Below, one piece after another: positions 1 to 3,141 of a DNA stretch of 5,151 nt. The translations under genes were made by a program, and so were the position numbers. Below the pieces are notes generated by a model. The model had not been told where the DNA came from, did not search any database, and was given only the letters and a program-made list of their open reading frames with translations. The stretch is from Rubrobacter sp. (GTDB lineage Bacteria > Actinomycetota > Rubrobacteria > Rubrobacterales > Rubrobacteraceae). The stretch is taken from NCBI GenBank assembly GCA_016781775.1, contig JADDPR010000559.1, positions 1 through 5,151 of the forward strand, given 5' to 3'. Position 1 is the first letter of the stretch. The number at the start of each line of letters is the position of its first letter.

Positions 1-97
1 AGACCTCGTGAACAGCCCAAGCCCAAAGCTAGCCTCGCTCCTCTCTCGCGCAGATAGCGGACGCCCTCCCAGTCATGATTTCAGGCCGCCCCGCTAG
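1..97 (+). pseudogene. DNA methyltransferase fragment (copy 1), cut by the window edge
   Basis: The first bases read in frame as DLVNSP, the same peptide that occurs in the two other methyltransferase fragments of this window (near 594 and 2078). At nucleotide level GACCTC.TGAACAGCCC matches the copy at 2079-2095 with one internal difference. The frame stays open from position 2 to a TAG at 95-97, but residues after NSP do not look like the methyltransferase family and could be random open frame. The upstream part lies outside the window. I infer a remnant; a live gene ending here cannot be excluded because the 5' part is unseen. The downstream stretch to 243 holds no gene that I recognise. 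Confidence 0.3.
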
Positions 98-170
98 GCC
101 ACGACCTTTAGCAGGGTGCTCCCGTCCTTACCGAGCGAGCGCGGAAGGCCATGGCCCCACCCTTTCCTAG
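94..170 (-). other. possible decayed coding tail, minus strand
   Basis: Read on the minus strand, this stretch ends with coding-like residues LGKDGSTLLKVVA before a TAG at 96-94. An 11-bp element CTAGGAAAGGG (170-160) lies 7 bases before an ATG (153-151). The same element at the same spacing precedes the real start of the DUF1059-like gene at 447. The ATG opens only a 14-codon frame (MAFRARSVRTGAPC). The coding-like tail is in another frame, so a frameshifted gene relic is possible. No family is recognised, and the open frame may be chance in GC-rich DNA. Confidence 0.15.
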
Positions 171-243
171 TGTGCGTACGCCCACCAGAAAGCCGGTAGC
201 GATGCGCCTCCGCTGGCGCCTCCCCGCCCGTCCTAATCGCTTG

Positions 244-447
244 TTAGGCTCCGCTGATGGGCCGGGCGTTGTAGCCATCGAAGTTTCGTAGCTGGGCGGC
301 AACGTTCTCCCGAACCCGTTCCGGAGGCATCTCCATGCCGTGCTTTTCGTACAGGTGCTGACGTAGGCCATCCACCAGCCCACTCTCGTCCGCGGCCCGT
401 ATATCGCTCTCGCAGGACGGACACTTAACGGTTGGCTGCTCTGGCAT
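244..447 (-). CDS. DUF1059-like small zinc-finger-like protein, 67 aa
   Basis: This is a complete 67-residue soluble protein. The N-terminal half carries C9-P-S-C12, followed by DESGLVDGLRQH31LYEKH36GM and an MPPERVRENVAA helix. The sequence 'L...L..H..E.HGM.M.PE.V' is the hallmark of the DUF1059 family, whose usual size is about 55-65 residues. The family's cysteines are usually further apart, so CxxC is a variation. The two Cys and two His could bind one zinc ion; that is inferred. Biochemical function is unknown for the family. The ATG at 447-445 is supported by a purine-rich ribosome site (GGAAAGGGAG) a few bases upstream. The stop is TAA at 246-244. The gene stands alone between methyltransferase fragments, on the strand opposite to all other intact genes here. 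Confidence that it is a real gene is high; the family assignment is moderate because the similarity was judged by eye. Confidence 0.72.
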   Translation of the reverse strand: MPEQPTVKCPSCESDIRAADESGLVDGLRQHLYEKHGMEMPPERVRENVAAQLRNFDGYNARPISGA

Positions 448-454
448 ACTGTCT

Positions 455-465
455 CCCTTTCCTAG
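455..465 (-). promoter_or_regulatory. ribosome binding site of the DUF1059-like gene within an 11-bp repeat
   Basis: The minus strand reads CTAGGAAAGGG, then AGACAGT or similar spacing, then ATG at 447. The GGAAAGGGAG purine tract is the likely Shine-Dalgarno sequence and fixes the start. The same 11 bases recur at 160-170 on the same strand. Confidence 0.5.
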
Positions 466-473
466 GTACCATG

Positions 474-479
474 ATCCTA
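474..479 (-). promoter_or_regulatory. possible -10 element for the DUF1059-like gene
   Basis: On the minus strand TAGGAT matches the TANNNT pattern of a -10 hexamer. Transcription would begin near 467, giving a leader of about 20 nt that carries the ribosome site. No good -35 hexamer is seen 16-18 bases upstream, so support is weak. Confidence 0.2.
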
Positions 480-558
480 CCCAATCGGCGTGGGTGCTAT
501 CCGACCGGAAGCATGAGGTGAGCGGTGCAGGCTCGCCCCTGAAAAGGCGTCATTACCT

Positions 559-580
559 TACCGGGCAGGGGTGCCTGGTA
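559..580 (+). repeat. inverted repeat, 9-bp arms with one wobble
   Basis: TACCGGGCA (559-567) and TGCCTGGTA (572-580) are complementary except for one G-T pair and are separated by GGGG. There is no T-run after it on either strand, so it is not a standard intrinsic terminator. It overlaps the left edge of the methyltransferase fragment and may simply arise from the divergence of that copy. Confidence 0.4.
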
Positions 581-623
581 CACCTTCAACTACGACCTGG
601 TGAACAGCCCCGACCCCTGGTGC
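563..623 (+). pseudogene. DNA methyltransferase fragment (copy 2)
   Basis: Positions 563-611 match 2047-2095 at 43 of 49 bases. In the same relative frame both encode GRGA..TFNYDL.NSP (here GRGAWYTFNYDLVNSPDPW). This peptide is typical of the central part of beta-class DNA methyltransferases, between the HETIIWASKG and HPTQKP segments. The frame is open from the TGA at 540-542 to the TAG at 756-758, but no methyltransferase motif is found past about 623 and there is no catalytic DPPY or SAM-binding FxGxG motif. A possible further relic of the same gene is the 15-mer at 480-494, which differs by one base from 1998-2012. I read this as a small remnant; it cannot be an active enzyme. Confidence 0.45.
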
Positions 624-787
624 TCCACCGCTACCTCCCCCGCCCTTAGGCAGCACCGCCCTGCTAACCCGTCGTCGCCTCGAACCCCCAGCGCTCCTCC
701 CCCTCGGCCGCGAGCGTGGCGCGGACGCCTAGCGCAGACGTTCGCCGCCCGGCGATAGATGCAGAGGCGCATGCCACTACCAATGCA

Positions 788-801
788 CCCTTTGTAAAGG
801 G
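788..801. promoter_or_regulatory. palindrome over the -35, candidate operator
   Basis: CCCTTTGTAAAGGG is an inverted repeat with perfect 6-bp arms and a 2-base centre. It covers the predicted -35 of the regulator gene. CarH-type proteins bind as tetramers over promoter elements and repress in the dark, so a site here would fit autoregulation. That is inference: the sequence is not a published CarH operator that I can name. Confidence 0.35.
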
Positions 802-821
802 CGCCGCCAGTCCCGTAAAAT
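792..821 (+). promoter_or_regulatory. predicted sigma-70-type promoter of the CarH-like regulator
   Basis: The -35 is TTGTAA (792-797, four of six consensus bases) and the -10 is TAAAAT (816-821, five of six), separated by 18 bases. Transcription would start near 828, leaving a leader of about 60 nt before the TTG at 891. The -35 lies inside the palindrome at 788-801. AATGCACC occurs twice, at 782-789 and 819-826, the second copy overlapping the -10. Confidence 0.4.
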
Positions 822-861
822 GCACCGTCGGGTGAGCGCTGCCGCGCCATGTAAAGAAGAT

Positions 862-875
862 TCAACGCCGGTTGA
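862..875. repeat. short palindrome in the regulator leader
   Basis: TCAAC (862-866) and GTTGA (871-875) are exact inverted repeats around a 4-base centre. They lie in the 5' leader, just before the ribosome site (GGGGGAAAG, 882-890) of the CarH-like gene. It could be a second operator half or a weak mRNA hairpin. Confidence 0.25.
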
Positions 876-890
876 GCGTCTGGGGGAAAG

Positions 891-1778
891 TTGGGCGAGG
901 GCGCCTACAAGATCAAGGAGGCAGCAGAGCGGGCGGGGGTCACCCCGGAGTTGCTGCGGGCCTGGGAGAGGCGCTACGGGGTACCGCTCCCCGAGCGGGG
1001 CCCGTCCGGCCACCGGTTGTATTCGGAGGAAGACATCCGGGCCGTGCGCTGGATACGAAAGCAGACGGATTGGGGCGTAGGAGTTCGGCGGGCCGTGGAG
1101 CTGTTCAAGGGGAGCGGATCGGCGCCAGGGGCGCAGGCCGACCTCGAAGTCGTCCGGCACACGCTCTTGGACCATCTTCTGGCCGGGGAGGAAGGGAAGG
1201 CCGGCGCGGTGCTGGAGATGGTCGTCTCGGGTCATGGCATAGAGGCGGCGTGCGTGGAGGTCGTGGAGCCGGTGCTGGTGCTGGTAGGGGAGCTGTGGCA
1301 TCGGGGCGTGATCGGGGTGGCCCACGAGCACTGGATAACCGAGTCGCTGAAGTCGGTCCTGATCCGGCTCCTCGCCGAGGAGAAGAGAGCCGGCCCGGAC
1401 GGCGTCAGGGTGATCGTAGCGTGCGCCCCCGAGGAGCTGCACGAGATGGGGCTTTTGATGCTCGCGCTGTTCCTGGCCCGTCGAGGGCTCGACGTCCTCT
1501 ACCTCGGGCAGGCCGTCCCGCTGGAGGACCTCGGCGTCTTCGTTGGGGGGTTCGGAGCCCGAGCCGTCTTACTCTCCGCAAGCCAAAAGCAGCGGGCGAA
1601 GCGGATGCTGGCGGAACTGCCCCAGTTGGAGGCGGCAAGCGGCGCGCGGGTGTTCGTCGGGGGTTTGGCATTCGAGGACGAATCGTTGCGCAAGGCGGCG
1701 GGGGAGCGCTTCCTGGGCCGGGGTGTTCGAGAAGCCGCCGACGTCGCCGCCGAACTACTCCTACAGCGTTCGTCATAA
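891..1778 (+). CDS. MerR-family regulator with cobalamin-binding domain, CarH/LitR-like light sensor
   Basis: This 295-residue cytosolic transcription factor begins with a MerR-type winged helix (about residues 6-70: YKIKEAAERAGVTPELLRAWERRYG, wing GPSGHRLYSEEDI). A helical bundle follows (about 85-165), then a Rossmann-type B12 domain (about 171-292). Residues of the Thermus CarH photoreceptor are kept: W136-H137 (the tryptophan capping adenosyl and the histidine that binds cobalt after light), E146-H147 at the same W-x9-E-H spacing, and the lower cobalt ligand in E182-L-H184-x-x-G187. The later SAS and VFVGGLAF stretches fit the nucleotide-tail pocket. By family knowledge it would bind adenosylcobalamin, tetramerise and repress in the dark, and release DNA in light, often at carotenoid genes. 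None of those genes is adjacent. The start is TTG 891, the only start codon after an in-frame TGA at 873-875, preceded by GGGGGAAAG. It is transcribed alone, between methyltransferase remnants. Confidence 0.88.
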   Translation: MGEGAYKIKEAAERAGVTPELLRAWERRYGVPLPERGPSGHRLYSEEDIRAVRWIRKQTDWGVGVRRAVELFKGSGSAPGAQADLEVVRHTLLDHLLAGEEGKAGAVLEMVVSGHGIEAACVEVVEPVLVLVGELWHRGVIGVAHEHWITESLKSVLIRLLAEEKRAGPDGVRVIVACAPEELHEMGLLMLALFLARRGLDVLYLGQAVPLEDLGVFVGGFGARAVLLSASQKQRAKRMLAELPQLEAASGARVFVGGLAFEDESLRKAAGERFLGRGVREAADVAAELLLQRSS

Positions 1779-1834
1779 CGATCCGACCGGCAAGCCGTAC
1801 ATAAGATGTTGGAAGAAGTTGCTGGCGGCCTGGC

Positions 1835-2005
1835 TCAAAGTTGCACCCGGTTATCGCACGGTCGATGATTCACGCGGTCGCTGTTCGTCTTCTCCCGGGC
1901 CTCGCGTAGGCCACCCTCGGCGCGGCTAAAGCACGACGTCGATCTCCGCCTCGCCGGCCAGCTTTACCATCACGCGAAATGCGACGCTCGGTATTGTCCC
2001 AACCG
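1835..2005 (-). other. degenerate stretch with coding-like minus-strand pieces
   Basis: No intact gene lies between the regulator stop (1778) and the methyltransferase remnant. On the minus strand one frame reads VGTIPSVAFRVMVKLAGEAEIDVVL before a TAG at 1929-1927. A neighbouring frame reads EGGLREAREKTNSDRVNH and ends with TGA at 1837-1835. Codon choice is GC3-rich as in the real genes, so this could be the frameshifted tail of a lost minus-strand gene. Plus-strand frames over the same bases are also open, so the case is weak. A small inverted repeat, GGCCT/AGGCC (1898-1912), is present without a T-run. Confidence 0.15.
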
Positions 2006-2011
2006 GCGTGG

Positions 2012-2414
2012 GCACATGCTCACGAGACGATCATCTGGGCGAGCAAGGGCAGGGGTGCCCGCCACACCTTCAACTACGACCTCATGAACAGCCCGAACTC
2101 GGGGGCGCAGGTCTCGTCGGTGTGGCGCATCCGGACCGTTCCGAAGGGCGAGAAGGCGCATGGCTACCACCCGACCCAGAAGCCCTTGCGCCTCCTACGG
2201 CGCGCCCTACTCGCCTCCACGGACGAAGGAGACCTCGTCTTCGACCCGTTCTCGGGCTCGGGGACGACGGCGGTGGCGGCCAAGGAGCTCGGGCGCTTCT
2301 TGTGGGGGCGGAGCTGGACGAGGGGTACGTGGGGCTCGCCGCGGGGCGGGTGGCGGCGACGGAGCGGGGGCGCTGCTGCGCGAGATCTCGGAACGGTTCT
2401 GGACGGACGCCTGA
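2012..2414 (+). pseudogene. DNA methyltransferase (beta class), 5'-truncated and frameshifted
   Basis: The translation gives the C-terminal half of an N4-cytosine/N6-adenine DNA methyltransferase: AHAHETIIWASKG, GRGARHTFNYDLMNSP, SVWRI, GYHPTQKPLRLLRRALLASTDEGD (motif X region), then VFDPFSGSGTTAVAAKELGR (motif I, SAM binding). The reading frame then shifts near 2300-2302, where one base is missing in TTCTTGTGGGGG. It continues as VGAELDEGYVGLAAGRVAATERG, shifts again at the G-run 2366-2370 (one G short), and ends as ALLREISERFWTDA with TGA at 2412-2414. The N-terminal half with the catalytic DPPY motif is absent from the window, so even with both shifts repaired the protein would be inactive. 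The shifts could be sequencing errors at G-runs; the missing half could not. Upstream, CCCAACCGGCGTGGG (1998-2012, reading PNRRG in another frame) may be a further piece, offset by a deletion. Likely once part of a restriction-modification or orphan methylation gene, possibly phage-borne. Confidence 0.75.
2047..2095 (+). repeat. 49-bp repeat, copy in the long methyltransferase remnant
   Basis: The sequence matches 563-611 at 43 of 49 positions, and its right part (about 2078-2095) also matches 1-18. The differences fall partly on third codon positions. With the reading frame kept in all copies, this indicates homologous gene fragments and not a non-coding repeat. Confidence 0.6.
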
Positions 2415-2438
2415 GCGAAAAATTCTGATCAGGCGTCC
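2405..2438 (+). terminator. perfect 10-bp inverted repeat over the methyltransferase stop codon
   Basis: GGACGCCTGA (2405-2414, ending with the stop codon) is exactly complementary to TCAGGCGTCC (2429-2438), with a 14-nt loop that contains AAAAATT. The downstream bases ATCCAACCTTCTCC are pyrimidine-rich but lack a T-run, so it is at best an atypical terminator for either strand. It separates the decayed left segment from the conserved right gene pair and could alternatively be the end of a lost element. Positions 2439-2595 hold no gene; a 7-bp inverted repeat TACGCCT/AGGCGTA (2517-2523, 2556-2562) is the only other structure seen. Confidence 0.45.
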
Positions 2439-2583
2439 ATCCAACCTTCTCCTACACCCCTTAACCCAATGGCTCAATGCACAAGCTTCGTGCCGCCAAC
2501 CTGTCGAATGTACTTATACGCCTGATGCATTTCCTGCGGTGCAAGGGGTACTCGGAGGCGTAGCGGTAGCGCCCTTCGTCCCG

Positions 2584-2589
2584 TAGCAT
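2584..2589 (+). promoter_or_regulatory. possible leaderless promoter -10 for the phosphoesterase gene
   Basis: TAGCAT (2584-2589) fits the TANNNT -10 pattern and lies 6 bases before the ATG at 2596, the spacing expected when transcription starts at the A of the start codon. No Shine-Dalgarno sequence precedes this ATG. A convincing -35 is not seen. Confidence 0.3.
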
Positions 2590-2595
2590 GGCCTC

Positions 2596-3111
2596 ATGTC
2601 CTCCCCGGTCCTCGTCCTTGCAGACACCCACATACCGCGCCGCGCGAAGGGCCTGCCTGAGGCGCTCGTGCCGCACCTGGAGCGGGCCGCGCAGATCCTG
2701 CACGCCGGCGACCTTCTGGAGAAGTCGGTGATCGAGGAGCTCTCCCGCTACGCCCCCGTCCGGGCCGTGAAGGGCAACGTGGACGTTCCGGAGGTAAATT
2801 TGCCGGAGACTCTGGAGTTCGAGGTGGGGGACATCCCCGTCGCCATGGTCCACGACTCGGGCCAGGGGAAGGGCCGCCGGGCGCGCATGAGGCGCCGCTT
2901 CCCGGGAGCCCGCGTCGTGGTGTTCGGGCACTCTCATATACCTTTGCTGGAGGATGACGGCGAGCTTATGCTCTTCAACCCCGGCAGCCCGACGGACAGG
3001 AGGCGGCAGCCGAAGCACACGTTCGGGCTGTTGTGGGCGGGGGGTGGTGCCGTGCGTGCCGAGGTGCGCACGCTCGGGGGAGGGGTACTCTTCGAGGCCG
3101 GGCCGTCCTAG
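2596..3111 (+). CDS. YfcE/MJ0936-type metallophosphoesterase
   Basis: This 171-residue cytosolic protein belongs to the calcineurin-like phosphoesterase superfamily. Members of this branch bind two metal ions (often Mn) and hydrolyse phosphodiesters; the natural substrate is usually unknown. All metal-binding motifs are present in order: D10-T-H12, HAGD39, GN61 (in KGNVD), H86 (in MVHDSG), and GH112-S-H114, followed by NPGSPT. Length is normal for the family (about 155-185). Two details differ from the usual pattern: ADTHIP where SDTHG is common, and VHDSG where VHG is common. ATG 2596 is the only start codon after an in-frame TAG at 2584-2586. It has no ribosome site and may be translated leaderless. 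The antiporter gene follows after 30 bases on the same strand, so an operon is likely. Confidence 0.9.
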   Translation: MSSPVLVLADTHIPRRAKGLPEALVPHLERAAQILHAGDLLEKSVIEELSRYAPVRAVKGNVDVPEVNLPETLEFEVGDIPVAMVHDSGQGKGRRARMRRRFPGARVVVFGHSHIPLLEDDGELMLFNPGSPTDRRRQPKHTFGLLWAGGGAVRAEVRTLGGGVLFEAGPS

Positions 3112-3123
3112 CGGCCGTGGTAT

Positions 3124-3129
3124 AAGGAG
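3124..3129 (+). promoter_or_regulatory. ribosome binding site of the antiporter gene
   Basis: AAGGAG lies 12 bases before the TTG at 3142. The spacing is longer than usual, but TTG 3142 is the first start codon after the in-frame TAG at 3109-3111, and the protein aligns with the family from its first membrane helix. Confidence 0.5.
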
Positions 3130-3141
3130 CGGGACGGCTCT

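Larger units (their letters stand above)
448..890. other. gene-poor stretch with methyltransferase scrap and regulator promoter
   Basis: No intact gene is seen on either strand across these 443 bases. From left to right it holds the leader of the minus-strand DUF1059-like gene, a PNRRG-coding 15-mer (480-494) shared with 1998-2012, a hairpin (559-580), a methyltransferase fragment (563-611), a stretch without recognisable content (about 624-780), and then the promoter and palindromes of the CarH-like regulator. On the minus strand, residues VRATLAAEGEERWGFEATTG end at a TAG near 670 with coding-like codon choice. They have no proper start and no recognised family, so this may be another gene relic or chance. 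Confidence 0.5.

Noticed and set aside
59..65. GGACGCC after each methyltransferase fragment (59, 723, 2405) as a shared end signal
   Set aside because: The 7-mer also occurs inside the antiporter gene (about 4729), so chance explains it in DNA of this GC content. Only the longer match at 723-734 is mentioned as a remark.
232..250. GCCTAACAAGCG...TTAGG-like sequence resembling an integron attC core on the minus strand
   Set aside because: Only a 5-bp inverted repeat (CCTAA/TTAGG) is present, it includes the stop codon of the DUF1059-like gene, and no second core pair or folded attC arm can be drawn.
672..690. GGTTCGA on the minus strand, like a tRNA T-loop
   Set aside because: The flanking bases do not form a T-stem and no anticodon or acceptor arms are found.
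777..1442. Long minus-strand open frame (221 codons) opposite the regulator
   Set aside because: It is antisense to a well-supported MerR-B12 gene, has Pro/Arg/His-rich composition and shows no family features.
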